A stretch of DNA of 64,000 nucleotides from NCBI RefSeq assembly GCF_019468465.1, contig NZ_CP080519.1, forward strand, positions 6,689,001 to 6,753,000, in the 5' to 3' direction. This DNA comes from Amycolatopsis sp. DSM 110486. GTDB taxonomy: Bacteria; Actinomycetota; Actinomycetes; Mycobacteriales; Pseudonocardiaceae. The stretch's first letter is position 1. The number at the start of each line of letters is the position of its first letter. This document shows, one piece after another, positions 8,137 through 15,381 of the stretch. The notes under the pieces are model-generated. The model was not told where the DNA came from. It was given only the letters and a program-made list of their open reading frames with translations, and made no database searches. Made by a program: the position numbers and the translations under genes.

Positions 8137-8448
8137 TCAGGAGAAGAACCGGGCCCTGGCGGTTGCGCTCACGCTGGCGTGGCCGAAGACCAGCGTGCCC
8201 GCGGCGTCTCCGAGCTTGCGGGCGAACTCGATGCGGCAGTCGACGTCACCAACGATGTCGACTGACTGGCCGGTGCGGACGAGACGACCGATCGTGTCGG
8301 CCTGGAACCCTGAGACGATGGGTCCGACCTCGGTGATGGCCACGATCGGGAATCCCGCCTCGTATTTGGCCGCGTAGGCGATGTAGCCAGCTGCGGGGTT
8401 CGTTGCGCGCGCCTTGTCGATCGCGCCGGCGGTGATCGTGGTGCTCAT
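8137..8448 (-). CDS. Unknown small phage protein
   Basis: 103 residues, ATG start. Compact, mixed alpha/beta composition (VSGFQADTIGRLVRTG, VDIVGDVDCRIEF) ending ATARARFFS. No motif recognised. Lies between the zinc-ribbon gene at 8.5-8.8 kb and the 164-residue unknown, same strand. Confidence 0.5.
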   Translation of the reverse strand: MSTTITAGAIDKARATNPAAGYIAYAAKYEAGFPIVAITEVGPIVSGFQADTIGRLVRTGQSVDIVGDVDCRIEFARKLGDAAGTLVFGHASVSATARARFFS

Positions 8449-8535
8449 GGTGGCTTCGTCCTTCGATGTGAGGGCGGGGCCATCGCACTGACCTGCGATG
8501 GCCCCGCTGGGGTGTTGAGGTGGGCCGTTGCCCAG

Positions 8536-8775
8536 TTACATGCGGGCGGCGGCTTTGGCGACGCAGGCGGGCTTGTTGCAGTAGCTGAACTTCCCGCCGT
8601 ACGGGTAGGTCGTCAGCTTGCGGTGGGTGCCGCAGCCGATGCACTGGCCGACCGGCGGTGTCGCTGCCGCAACGACCTTGGCTTTCGGGGTGGCCCGCTC
8701 GATCATCCGGTCAGTGGCGTCGATGGCCTTCTGGGTGGTCTTGACGGCCTTGCCGATGGACTTGATGACGCTCAT
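8536..8775 (-). CDS. Small zinc-ribbon protein
   Basis: 79 residues, ATG start with a GGAAGG-type ribosome site. Helical, Lys-rich N-terminus (about 1-35) and a C-terminal treble of Cys: CIGC and CNKPAC about 20 residues apart, so one structural zinc is likely. Could be a small transcription or nucleic-acid-binding factor. A good -35/-10 pair lies upstream at 8830-8858, so it is the first gene of the leftward run toward 4.7 kb. Confidence 0.55.
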   Translation of the reverse strand: MSVIKSIGKAVKTTQKAIDATDRMIERATPKAKVVAAATPPVGQCIGCGTHRKLTTYPYGGKFSYCNKPACVAKAAARM

Positions 8776-8829
8776 GTTCGGGTGGTTCCTTCCGGGTTGC
8801 GTGTCGACGATCCAACGTCGTTGTTCTCG

Positions 8830-8858
8830 ACTATACGTACCGTCGAAACAGAACGCAA
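8830..8858 (-). promoter_or_regulatory. Leftward promoter, TTGCGT-17-TATAGT
   Basis: Read on the minus strand, TTGCGT (8858-8853) and TATAGT (8835-8830) are 17 bases apart, in front of the zinc-ribbon gene starting at 8775. Two other leftward genes have the same TTGC--17/18--TATAGT layout (9737-9766 and 47550-47579), which strengthens the call. Confidence 0.65.
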
Positions 8859-8870
8859 CAGGGGGAAACC

Positions 8871-9125
8871 CTACCGATCCTCGTCGATGATCTTCTTCAG
8901 TGCGGTGACCGTGATCGACTTGCGCGGCTTGGCTTCCAGCTCGCGACGCAGCTCACGCATGCGCTCCGCCTCGTCGCGATCCTCCTCGCCGTACACCTCG
9001 GCGACCTCGCCCAAGAACTCGTCCGCCCAGTCGTTCAGCGTGACGTTGCGACCAAGGTCGTCGACGACCCAAGCGCCCAGTCCGTTCGCGCGCATGAAGC
9101 TGATCAGCTTGTCGGTGGCGTCCAC
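8871..9125 (-). CDS. Unknown acidic small phage protein
   Basis: 84 residues, ATG start. Acidic centre (ADEFLGEVAEVYGEEDRDEAERMRE...) predicted as a long helix, basic Lys-rich C-terminus ending KIIDEDR. Could form a coiled coil. No family recognised. Same strand and close spacing with the two paralogues upstream. Confidence 0.5.
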   Translation of the reverse strand: MDATDKLISFMRANGLGAWVVDDLGRNVTLNDWADEFLGEVAEVYGEEDRDEAERMRELRRELEAKPRKSITVTALKKIIDEDR

Positions 9126-9143
9126 GATGGACTCCTCTCAGCG

Positions 9144-9404
9144 CTAGCGGTTCGCGAGGACGTGGAGGGTCCAGTTCAGGTCATCAAGGTCGGCCTGGCT
9201 GGTGCCCCAGCCAAACGCGGACCCGTTGTCGGCCCGCTGGCCGGTCATGGTCACCTTCGTGAGTGACCCGGTGGTGGTGAAGCCGACCACGATGACCGCG
9301 CCATCCTTGCGGTACACGTTGGCCAGGGCGTCGCCGTGATGGTCGGCGGTCCAACCGTGACGGTCGGCGGCGTTGGTAATCAGTTCTCGGGCGGAGCTAC
9401 TCAT
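9144..9404 (-). CDS. Small phage protein, paralogue A of a tandem pair
   Basis: 86 residues, ATG start, GGAACC-type ribosome site. Shares its whole length with the next gene: a helix ending in ADRHGWTA or AGRNGWTA, NVYRK or NEYRK, VVGF, TGSLT and VT, FGWG and a C-terminal DL-WTL or DLNETL. Likely a small alpha/beta DNA- or protein-binding domain. Function unknown. The duplication suggests dosage or divergence of one early function. Confidence 0.55.
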   Translation of the reverse strand: MSSSARELITNAADRHGWTADHHGDALANVYRKDGAVIVVGFTTTGSLTKVTMTGQRADNGSAFGWGTSQADLDDLNWTLHVLANR

Positions 9405-9443
9405 GGGGTTCCTTTCGGGTTGCGGCGTGTGTTACGGCCAGAG

Positions 9444-9704
9444 CTACTTCTTGGCGAGGGTCGCGAGGGTCTCGTTCAAGTCCTCACGGTCGGCGTGGCT
9501 GACTCCCCAGCCGAACGGGGTGCCATGGGGGGCCTTCTGGTCGGTCACGGTCACCTGCGTGAGCGAGCCCGTGAAGCTGAAGCCGACCACGACGATCACG
9601 TGACCCTTGCGGTACTCGTTGGTCAGGGAGTGCGACGGGTGCTTGGCGGTCCAGCCGTTACGGCCGGCGGCCTCGGTGATCTGCTGCTGTGCGCTGGTGG
9701 CCAT
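9444..9704 (-). CDS. Small phage protein, paralogue B of a tandem pair
   Basis: 86 residues, the same length as its downstream neighbour and clearly homologous to it (shared HGWTA/NGWTA, YRK, VVGF, GSLT and FGWG blocks). First gene after a promoter at 9737-9766, 39 bases upstream of paralogue A. No catalytic motif; probably a small regulatory or host-takeover protein (inference). Confidence 0.55.
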   Translation of the reverse strand: MATSAQQQITEAAGRNGWTAKHPSHSLTNEYRKGHVIVVVGFSFTGSLTQVTVTDQKAPHGTPFGWGVSHADREDLNETLATLAKK

Positions 9705-9736
9705 GGGGTCCTCTCGGGTTGCGGTTGTTGTGTCTG

Positions 9737-9766
9737 ACTATACGTCACGAACGCAACTTAGGGCAA
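9737..9766 (-). promoter_or_regulatory. Leftward promoter, TTGCCC-18-TATAGT
   Basis: On the minus strand, TTGCCC (9766-9761) is followed after 18 bases by TATAGT (9742-9737), about 33 bases ahead of the paralogue pair's first start codon at 9704. Same -10 sequence as the promoters at 8830 and 47550. Confidence 0.6.
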
Positions 9767-9775
9767 CGGTGAGGA

Positions 9776-10684
9776 TCAAGACGCAAGCGGAACCAAGTCC
9801 CCGACGTCGACCGGGCCCCCGTCCCACATCCGGCCCAGAAGGCTGCACACCCAACCGCCGCGCTCGACGTCTTGCTCCAGCAGGATGTTCAGCCGCCCGA
9901 CCATCAACCGGGCACGGTCGAAGGTCTTCGGCAGCCCCTCCGTCAGCACCCGATACAGCGCCTCCGGGTCCCAGCCAGCAGCCAGCAGGCGATCGACCCG
10001 CACGGCCGCGACCTGGGCCGTCTTCGCCGGGAAGCTCGCGAACCACACCTCGCCCACGGAGAACTGCTGCGTCGTCTCGGCATCGACAGGCTTCGTCGAT
10101 CGACTCGCGCCGGCCTCGCGCCCGCGGCGGGAGGCCAAACCATCTGTGGGCTTCACTGAGGGTTTCTCTAAGGGTTTGCTCGTCAGATTGACGTGTTCAT
10201 CCGGTCGATCTGACGTGTCCAACACGTCAGATCGACGTGTTCGCTGGTCAGCGCGTTTTTTCGCGCGGTGCCGGGCTGTGCTTCGGCCCTTGACCTGCGG
10301 TTTCAGGATCTTCGACAGGTCCTCGCCCTCGAACTCCATCCCCTGGAGGTGCTCGGCCATGAACACCGCGCGCGGCGCGGCACGTTCCTCCTGGTGGGCG
10401 GCGAGTTTCGCCACGTTGAGGCGGTACAGGTTCGAGGTCCCGGGGCGGCGCTTCTTGGTGATCCAGCTCTTCTTCGCGAGCAGCGTGGTCGTGCGCACGA
10501 TGACGGACTCGCTGCCGCCGGTCTCCAGCATCAGCAGCTCGACGCCGGGCCACGCGAGGTCGGCTTCGGCCTCATTTGCGTGGTTGGCGATGGCGTGCAG
10601 GACGGCCTTGCAGGCAAGCCATTTGGTCGACTCGATGTCGAACAGGTGCACTCGGTCGACGAGTGACAGGTGGAAGTTGCTCAA
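9776..10684 (-). CDS. HTH replication initiator-like protein carrying iterons in its gene
   Basis: 302 residues, ATG start. The N-terminal 90 residues (WLACKAVLHAIANHANE, WPGVELLMLETGGSESVIVRTTTLLAKKSWI) form a winged-helix of the kind found in phage replication initiators and helix-turn-helix proteins of the DnaT/O class. Residues about 120-200 are a low-complexity basic linker. The C-terminal third (RVDRLLAAGWDPEALYRVLTEGLP) resembles the helical C-terminus of such initiators. Bases encoding the linker contain three 22-base-spaced repeats, so the origin probably sits within the gene. No helicase or helicase loader is visible nearby, so host proteins would be recruited. Function is inferred from architecture and context. 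Confidence 0.65.
   Translation of the reverse strand: MSNFHLSLVDRVHLFDIESTKWLACKAVLHAIANHANEAEADLAWPGVELLMLETGGSESVIVRTTTLLAKKSWITKKRRPGTSNLYRLNVAKLAAHQEERAAPRAVFMAEHLQGMEFEGEDLSKILKPQVKGRSTARHRAKKRADQRTRRSDVLDTSDRPDEHVNLTSKPLEKPSVKPTDGLASRRGREAGASRSTKPVDAETTQQFSVGEVWFASFPAKTAQVAAVRVDRLLAAGWDPEALYRVLTEGLPKTFDRARLMVGRLNILLEQDVERGGWVCSLLGRMWDGGPVDVGDLVPLAS
10182..10242. repeat. Three iterons, 22-base period (candidate replication origin)
   Basis: Copies of a 17-base unit, consensus GTCRRATNKGACGTGTYC-like, start at 10182, 10204 and 10226, exactly 22 bases apart (two helical turns). Each contains GACGTGT (10190, 10212, 10234). The second and third also form a perfect 13-base inverted repeat (10206-10218 against 10222-10234). 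A short AT-richer run (GCGTTTTTTCGC) follows at about 10253. All lie in the linker-coding part of the initiator-like gene. Confidence 0.6.
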
Positions 10685-10802
10685 GGTGGGTGCCCTCCGC
10701 TGTGAGGGGACCCTCTCCGATGCCGGGGGTGCTGTTCGCCCTGTTGGGTGCTAAAATTCCCGTGAGTGATGGAGCCTTGGAGAGGGTTCCCAGAATCGAT
10801 AT

Positions 10803-10843
10803 CCCCGTCGCGATCCGGCCAGAACGCGGCGGGGTTTTCTTTT
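10803..10843 (+). terminator. Rho-independent terminator facing right, possible small RNA end
   Basis: CCCCGTCGCG at 10803-10812 pairs with CGCGGCGGGG at 10825-10834 (one G-U pair) and is followed by TTTTCTTTT. No rightward gene ends here; both neighbours are leftward. A TAAAAT box at 10752-10757 could be a -10 element, which would give a rightward RNA of roughly 80 bases. I see the hairpin and T run; the transcript is inference. Confidence 0.65.
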
Positions 10844-10851
10844 GCCCTGGG

Positions 10852-11064
10852 TCAGGCAGCAGTCGCTTCGAGCTCGCGCATGCGCGTCTTGAGCTCTTCC
10901 AGCTCCTGCGCCTTCTGGGTCAATTCGCGCCACAACCGGGGCGGGACGATGAGGGCCCGGACGCGCTTGTCGGTGTTGGAGTCGAACACGGGGCGTGGGG
11001 TGTTGTCCGCGTTCACTTCGTTGATGACGTCGCGAAGGTTCGCGCGGAGATACGAGATGTACAT
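10852..11064 (-). CDS. Phd/YefM-like DNA-binding protein (antitoxin type), no toxin beside it
   Basis: 70 residues, ATG start. The N-terminal pattern (YISYLRANLRDVINEVN, then PRPVFDSNTDKRVRALIVPPRLWREL) is the Phd/YefM fold, in which helix one and the small beta sheet dimerise and bind operators and the C-terminus neutralises a toxin. The C-terminus here is a short charged helix. No Doc, RelE or PIN-type gene lies on either side, so it may work purely as a repressor. A GTTGTACAAC palindrome at 11097-11106 lies directly upstream and is a natural autoregulatory site. Confidence 0.6.
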   Translation of the reverse strand: MYISYLRANLRDVINEVNADNTPRPVFDSNTDKRVRALIVPPRLWRELTQKAQELEELKTRMRELEATAA

Positions 11065-11096
11065 GGTGGGTGTCCATTTCGGCTGGCTGTGCGCTG

Positions 11097-11161
11097 TTGT
11101 TGTACAACCATACCTCAGATGTTGCGCTGAGTGTGCCTAAGGTAGCCCTGGGTTGCGCAAC
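11097..11161. promoter_or_regulatory. Divergent control region with two palindromes
   Basis: Between the leftward Phd-like gene and the rightward structural block lie GTTGTACAAC (11097-11106) and GGGTTGCGCAACCC (11148-11161), both perfect palindromes. The 12-base core of the second is identical to the site in front of the MetE-like gene at 3485. This is the point where the early (leftward) and late (rightward) programmes diverge, so it is the likeliest main switch outside the regulator gene at 46.7-47.5 kb. Confidence 0.5.
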
Positions 11162-11241
11162 CCGATCGAGCGCGGTCCCGTACCATTCGCGGCGGGGGAA
11201 TCGTGTCGTGTTGCTAGCACACACGAATAGAGGTTGTACCC

Positions 11242-11805
11242 ATGGCGCGTTATCCGACGCCGACCACCAGCCGCGAAACCGGCCACCACGAGACCGTCAA
11301 CCGTGACGAACTCGAGCGGGTCGTCAACGCCGTCAAGACTCAGCTCGCTGTCGAGAAGGCCGCAGTCACGTCCGTCGTCAACGACATCTCGGCCAAGATC
11401 ATCGACACCCTGCGGGACAACGAGACCATCCGCAAGGCTGTGACCGACGCCGTGGACTCGGTGACCGAATCCATCGTGACCGAGCTGGCCACCTCGGACG
11501 TCATCGTGAAGGCGCTGAAGGAAGCTGCCGCCGAGGCGAAGGCCGACAAGCTCGCCGCCGTCGACCACGTTTCCGAGCTGCTGGAGGACATGCTGCCCTC
11601 CGGCGCCGGTGATGTGCAGCCGCGCCCCGACCTCCCGCAGAGCGTCACGCCGCGCCACGAGCCGATCCCGATCCCGCTTCCCGCGCCGATCGAGGACGAC
11701 GGCGGCGCCGGCGAGGGCGAGAGCCTGGGCGAGGTCGTGCCCGAGAACGAGCCGGCCAGCGTGCGCCGGATGATGCGGGCCCTCACAGGCAACCGCAACA
11801 ACTGA
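11242..11805 (+). CDS. Unknown coiled-coil phage protein with acidic Pro-rich tail
   Basis: 187 residues, ATG start. Residues about 20-115 are heptad-like and Ala/Val/Asp-rich (repeated VNAVKTQLAVEKA, VTDAVDSVTESIV, VIVKALKEAAAEAK), predicted coiled coil. Residues 130-175 are Pro- and acid-rich with a GGAGEGES segment, the same acidic flavour that recurs in the virion proteins. First gene of the rightward block. Could be a scaffold or minor head factor, but no homology is recognised. Confidence 0.55.
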   Translation: MARYPTPTTSRETGHHETVNRDELERVVNAVKTQLAVEKAAVTSVVNDISAKIIDTLRDNETIRKAVTDAVDSVTESIVTELATSDVIVKALKEAAAEAKADKLAAVDHVSELLEDMLPSGAGDVQPRPDLPQSVTPRHEPIPIPLPAPIEDDGGAGEGESLGEVVPENEPASVRRMMRALTGNRNN

Positions 11806-11815
11806 CCAACTGACC

Positions 11816-11861
11816 GGGGACGCTCCACTGCACGATTCGAGGGGGGCCGTGGAGCGTCCCC
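11816..11861 (+). terminator. Hairpin between two rightward genes
   Basis: GGGGACGCTCCAC (11816-11828) pairs perfectly with GTGGAGCGTCCCC (11849-11861). No T run. It may attenuate or process the transcript between the coiled-coil gene and the membrane protein. Confidence 0.6.
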
Positions 11862-11883
11862 ACCCTTGGGGGAGTGATCGCCG

Positions 11884-12903
11884 ATGGCGGGTGGACGTTA
11901 CGACGACGAGCCGCAGCGGTGGGATCCGCGCTCATACCGACCGGACGAGACCGTCGAGATCGACCTGCCGAACGGGTACGTCGCGCGGCTGACCGAAACC
12001 GTCGAGACGGTGGAGGTGACTGCGGTCGCGGCAACGGATCCGCAGGACCGGCGAGTCATCGCCGAGCAGGACCTTTCCGAGCTGAACGATCAGACCGGGC
12101 CGATCCTCGAGGACACCGACGACGCGGGGACGTTCCGTGGCTCTCTCGGTGCGTCGACGGTTGCGGACGACTGCGAGACCGACACCGGCCACGGGGGCAT
12201 CGCCGGCCGGGTACCGCCTTCGCCGCCCATCGGCCCTATCGGCGACGTGGACGACGATGACGAGGACGACGACGATGGTTGCCGTCCGGGGTGGCTGGCG
12301 CGGAACTGGTTGTGGCTGCTGCTGCTTCTGCTCGCGCTGCTTACCGGAGCATGGTTCGCGCTGTTCGGACCGGGCGGTGCATGCGTGGTCACGGCACCCC
12401 CGGCGCCGCCCCAGGACACGGTCATCCTGGTCCCGCCCGACACCGGACAGCCCACCACCACGATCCCGGAAACGTCGTCCACGGCACAGGTTCCTGCCGC
12501 GCCGGGTGACGGCACCGAGGACAAGCAGGGCGTGGGCGGCAAGGACTGGCAAGAAGCCGGCGGCGTGGCTGGCGGTGTCTCCGGCGGCCATCACAACGCG
12601 GCGCCCGGCAATACGGGTGTGGCGACGCCTGGAACCAAACCCACCGGAGGAGTGACACCCACCCCGCCGGTGCCCGGATCGGGGCCGTCGACCACGAGCG
12701 TGCCGCCCAGCACAACCACCGGGAGCGTTCCGCCTGATCGCCCCGCGCCCGGTCCCGGTTGCGGCGCCTGCCACGACACGTGCGTCCCGTGTGGACAGCC
12801 CGCGCCGAACGGCGATGACGGCGAAAATCGTTCACTCGCATGGTGGTTGCAGATCCTCGTCGCACTCACTGGCCCGGTTGGTGGGCTCATCAAGATCGGT
12901 TAG
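11884..12903 (+). CDS. Single-pass membrane protein with long Gly/Pro/Thr-rich tail
   Basis: 339 residues, ATG start. A 135-residue acidic N-terminal region (ending in a DDDDEDDDDG tract) precedes one strong transmembrane helix (about 140-163, NWLWLLLLLLALLTGAWFAL). The remaining part is low-complexity Pro/Thr/Gly, holds a CGACHDTCVPC cluster near residue 300, and ends in a second hydrophobic stretch (WWLQILVALTGPVGGLI). It could span the envelope or act in lysis or exclusion; no family identified. A strong terminator follows, so it is outside the terminase operon. Confidence 0.55.
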   Translation: MAGGRYDDEPQRWDPRSYRPDETVEIDLPNGYVARLTETVETVEVTAVAATDPQDRRVIAEQDLSELNDQTGPILEDTDDAGTFRGSLGASTVADDCETDTGHGGIAGRVPPSPPIGPIGDVDDDDEDDDDGCRPGWLARNWLWLLLLLLALLTGAWFALFGPGGACVVTAPPAPPQDTVILVPPDTGQPTTTIPETSSTAQVPAAPGDGTEDKQGVGGKDWQEAGGVAGGVSGGHHNAAPGNTGVATPGTKPTGGVTPTPPVPGSGPSTTSVPPSTTTGSVPPDRPAPGPGCGACHDTCVPCGQPAPNGDDGENRSLAWWLQILVALTGPVGGLIKIG

Positions 12904-12938
12904 GCTCCCTGCCGCGCGACTCTCGCGTTACCTCAACT

Positions 12939-12974
12939 GATGCCCCTTGGTCACCCCCGAGACCAAGGGGCATC
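12939..12974. terminator. Strong terminator before the packaging operon
   Basis: GATGCCCCTTGGTC (12939-12952) pairs perfectly with GACCAAGGGGCATC (12961-12974) across an 8-base loop. It separates the membrane protein from the ParB-like gene. A TAGAAT box at 13003-13008 beyond it may restart transcription. Confidence 0.75.
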
Positions 12975-13051
12975 GTTGCGTCCGGGTTACGCAGGGTGTG
13001 CATAGAATCACCGGAAGTACCGCAACGTGCCGCAACACCACAGGGGGAAAC

Positions 13052-13699
13052 GTGGGGAATCCGACCGTGCCCGACGACTTCGGACAGGGCGAAGGAGCGG
13101 ACGAGACGGCCGCGCAGATCTACCTCGGCACGCTGAACATCCCGATCGACAAGCTCCGCGGCTACCCCGGGAACCCGCGGCGCGGTGACCTCCCCGCCAT
13201 CAAAGAGTCCCTGGCGAACAACGACCAGTACCGCTCCATCGTCGTGCAGGCCGATGACCCCGAACACCCTGAAGAGGGTGGGACCGTCTTGGCCGGGAAT
13301 CACGTGTACCTGGGGGCGAAAGACCTCGGCTGGACCGAGCTGCGCTCCGACATGCTGCACGTCGATGACGAACGCGCGCGCCGCATCGTTGCGGTCGACA
13401 ACCGTGCTTCTCAGCTCGGGTCGATGGATGAGCGGCTGCTCGCCGAGCTGCTGGGGGAACTGCCGGACCTGACCGGCACCGGCTACGACGAAGCCGAGTT
13501 CGACAAGCTCGTTCGGATGCTCGACGAAGACGCCGCCGACACCGGCATGGGGCCGTTGCCAGAACCGGGCGACGCCGACACCGACGAGATGCCGCAGGTG
13601 TGGGGTGTGATCGTCACCTGCCGCGACGAGGCCGAGCAGGTCGAGATGCTGCGCAGGTTCGGGGAAGACGGCCTCAATGTCCGCGCGATCGTGTCGTGA
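13052..13699 (+). CDS. ParB/Srx-fold protein
   Basis: 215 residues from GTG at 13052, chosen for its AGGGGGAAAC ribosome site (an upstream in-frame ATG lacks one). Visible ParB-type features: IPIDKLRGYPGNPRRGDLPAIKESL, then IVVQ, the GNHVYLGAKDLGW block corresponding to the GEHRR/NTP-binding motif, and VAVDNRASQLGS. Phage ParB-like proteins of this size can be nucleotide-dependent DNA-binding or nuclease proteins. Ends with a separate small domain (WGVIVTCRDEAEQVEMLRRF). It is followed after 9 bases by the ABC-ATPase/GNAT fusion, a pair I take to be functionally linked (inference). Confidence 0.7.
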   Translation: MGNPTVPDDFGQGEGADETAAQIYLGTLNIPIDKLRGYPGNPRRGDLPAIKESLANNDQYRSIVVQADDPEHPEEGGTVLAGNHVYLGAKDLGWTELRSDMLHVDDERARRIVAVDNRASQLGSMDERLLAELLGELPDLTGTGYDEAEFDKLVRMLDEDAADTGMGPLPEPGDADTDEMPQVWGVIVTCRDEAEQVEMLRRFGEDGLNVRAIVS

Positions 13700-13708
13700 G
13701 CGTGTGCC

Positions 13709-14812
13709 GTGAACGTTGATATCGAGCTGGAATCCAGCGTCACCAAGACGCCGCGCGTCATGCAGATGGCGTCGCTGTTCGACGTGCCGATCGAGGAGAA
13801 GACCCGATCGTCGTGGAGCCACAACCTGCCGATCGAAGCCAAGCCGTGGAACGTCGGCCTGATCGTCGGCCCATCCGGTGCCGGGAAGTCGGTGCTCGCG
13901 AACCGGCTGTGGCCGGAGAGCGTGGTGTCGGACTTCCCCTGGAACCGAGACGGCGCGCTGCTCGACGACTTCCCGGCGGGTGCGTCGATCCGCGACATCA
14001 CGAACATGCTGACCTCAGTCGGACTCGGGACGGCCCCGACGTGGATGCGGCCGTTCCACACCCTGTCGAACGGTGAGGCGTTCCGCGCGTCGATCGCGCG
14101 TGCCCTGCTAGAGACCAAAGAGCTGGTCGTGATCGACGAGTTCACGTCCGTTGTGGACCGACAGGTGGCGCAAGTGGCGTCCCACACCGTGCAGAAGGCC
14201 ATCCGGCGCGCCGGGCGGCAGATGGTCGCGGTGTCCTGCCACTACGACATCGAAGAGTGGCTCCAGGCCGACTGGGTGTACCACGTTGCCAGCGGCGAGT
14301 TCCAGTGGAGGTCGGTTCAACCCCACCCGCCGCTCGAGCTCCGGATCCACCCCATTCCTCGCTCCGCATGGCGAGTGTTTAGCAAGTATCACTATCTGAG
14401 CGCGGTGCTCGCGTCGTCGGCGAAGTGCTTCGGCGCCTACATCGGCGATCAGTGCGTCGCGTTCGCCTCCTACCGGCACTTCCCCCACCCGCGTGCGCGC
14501 AACATCAAGATGGCGCACCGGGTCGTCGTGCTGCCCGACTACCAGGGTCTGGGGATCGCCGGTCGTCTCAGCGACTGGATGGGGCAGCGCCTGTACCAGC
14601 AGGGCTACCGGTTCCGGTACTCCGTGTCGCACCCGGCGATGATCGCGATGTTCACGAAGTCGCCCCGCTGGCGGAACGTCGGCGACAAGAAGACCAGCCT
14701 GAGGCTGGCCAGCACGTCGAAGAGCAAGAGCCTGCGCGCGGCCATGCTGAACCCGCGGCAGTTCATCATGCAGTCCTTCGAGTACGCGCCGCCGGCCATC
14801 GCGGAGCCCTGA
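13709..14812 (+). CDS. ABC-type ATPase fused to GNAT acetyltransferase (COG2401-like, possibly Mom-related)
   Basis: 367 residues, GTG start. Residues 40-205 are an ABC ATPase: Walker A GPSGAGKS, signature-like LSNGEAFRASIARAL, Walker B LVVIDEFTS and a switch His (VSCHYD). Residues 215-345 are a GNAT acyltransferase: SKYHYLSAVL, FGAYIGDQCVAFASY, and the acyl-CoA loop VVVLPDYQGLGIAGRLSDWMG. The same fusion is known as COG2401 in archaea and phages. The GNAT half, with its YHYLS motif, resembles the Mom DNA-adenine modification family; I infer possible DNA modification, not shown. Overlaps the next gene at its stop. Confidence 0.7.
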   Translation: MNVDIELESSVTKTPRVMQMASLFDVPIEEKTRSSWSHNLPIEAKPWNVGLIVGPSGAGKSVLANRLWPESVVSDFPWNRDGALLDDFPAGASIRDITNMLTSVGLGTAPTWMRPFHTLSNGEAFRASIARALLETKELVVIDEFTSVVDRQVAQVASHTVQKAIRRAGRQMVAVSCHYDIEEWLQADWVYHVASGEFQWRSVQPHPPLELRIHPIPRSAWRVFSKYHYLSAVLASSAKCFGAYIGDQCVAFASYRHFPHPRARNIKMAHRVVVLPDYQGLGIAGRLSDWMGQRLYQQGYRFRYSVSHPAMIAMFTKSPRWRNVGDKKTSLRLASTSKSKSLRAAMLNPRQFIMQSFEYAPPAIAEP

Positions 14813-15381
14813 TGTCCGAACGCCTCACTGGACCGTACGAGGGTGACCCATGGGAGCGGCAGCCCGGGGAGACGGAGAAGCAGTTCGGCCGCTTCACCGT
14901 GTACATCGAGACCCCGGCCGGGCAGCGGTCGTTCGCTGCGATCGCGCGCGCGCATGACGTCGAGCGCTCGACCATCCAGACCGTCGCCGAGGCGTTCCGG
15001 TGGCGCGACCGGGCCGCCCTGTACGACAACCATCGCAACAAGGTGCGTCGCGACGCGGTCATGCAGCGGGACATCGCGCTCGCCGAGCGGGTCATGGTCC
15101 TGGCCGAGGCCGCCGCTGGGGTGCTGCAACGCACCATCGGCGCCGTGCTGTCCTCGGGGGAGCCGTTGGATCCGAAGCTGGCTCCGGCGTGGGCGAAGAT
15201 GCTGGAGACGTTCCGCGACATCGCGTTGAACCGGCCGGACCAGATCATCGAAGTCGCCGCAGTGAACGGCGGGGGCGAGATCCGTGAGTTGGAAGGGCTT
15301 TCGCCTGAGCAGCGCCGAGACCGGGTGTCGGAGATGGCGCGCTCGGTGTTGCGGGTGATCGAGGGCGGCAAGGCGTCATGA
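14812..15381 (+). CDS. Terminase small subunit-like protein
   Basis: 189 residues, ATG overlapping the upstream stop. N-terminal half: WERQPGETEKQFGRFTVYIE, then a helix-turn-helix (RSFAAIARAHDVERSTIQTVAEAFRWRDRAALYD), which is the usual N-terminus of small terminases that recognises the pac/cos site. C-terminal half is helical (oligomerisation). Overlaps the large terminase start by four bases, the classic TerS-TerL coupling. Confidence 0.75.
   Translation: MSERLTGPYEGDPWERQPGETEKQFGRFTVYIETPAGQRSFAAIARAHDVERSTIQTVAEAFRWRDRAALYDNHRNKVRRDAVMQRDIALAERVMVLAEAAAGVLQRTIGAVLSSGEPLDPKLAPAWAKMLETFRDIALNRPDQIIEVAAVNGGGEIRELEGLSPEQRRDRVSEMARSVLRVIEGGKAS

Noticed and set aside
12947..13051. Longer N-terminus for the ParB-like protein from the ATG at 12947
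   Set aside because: The added 35 residues cross the terminator hairpin and have no ribosome site; the GTG at 13052 has a good one.
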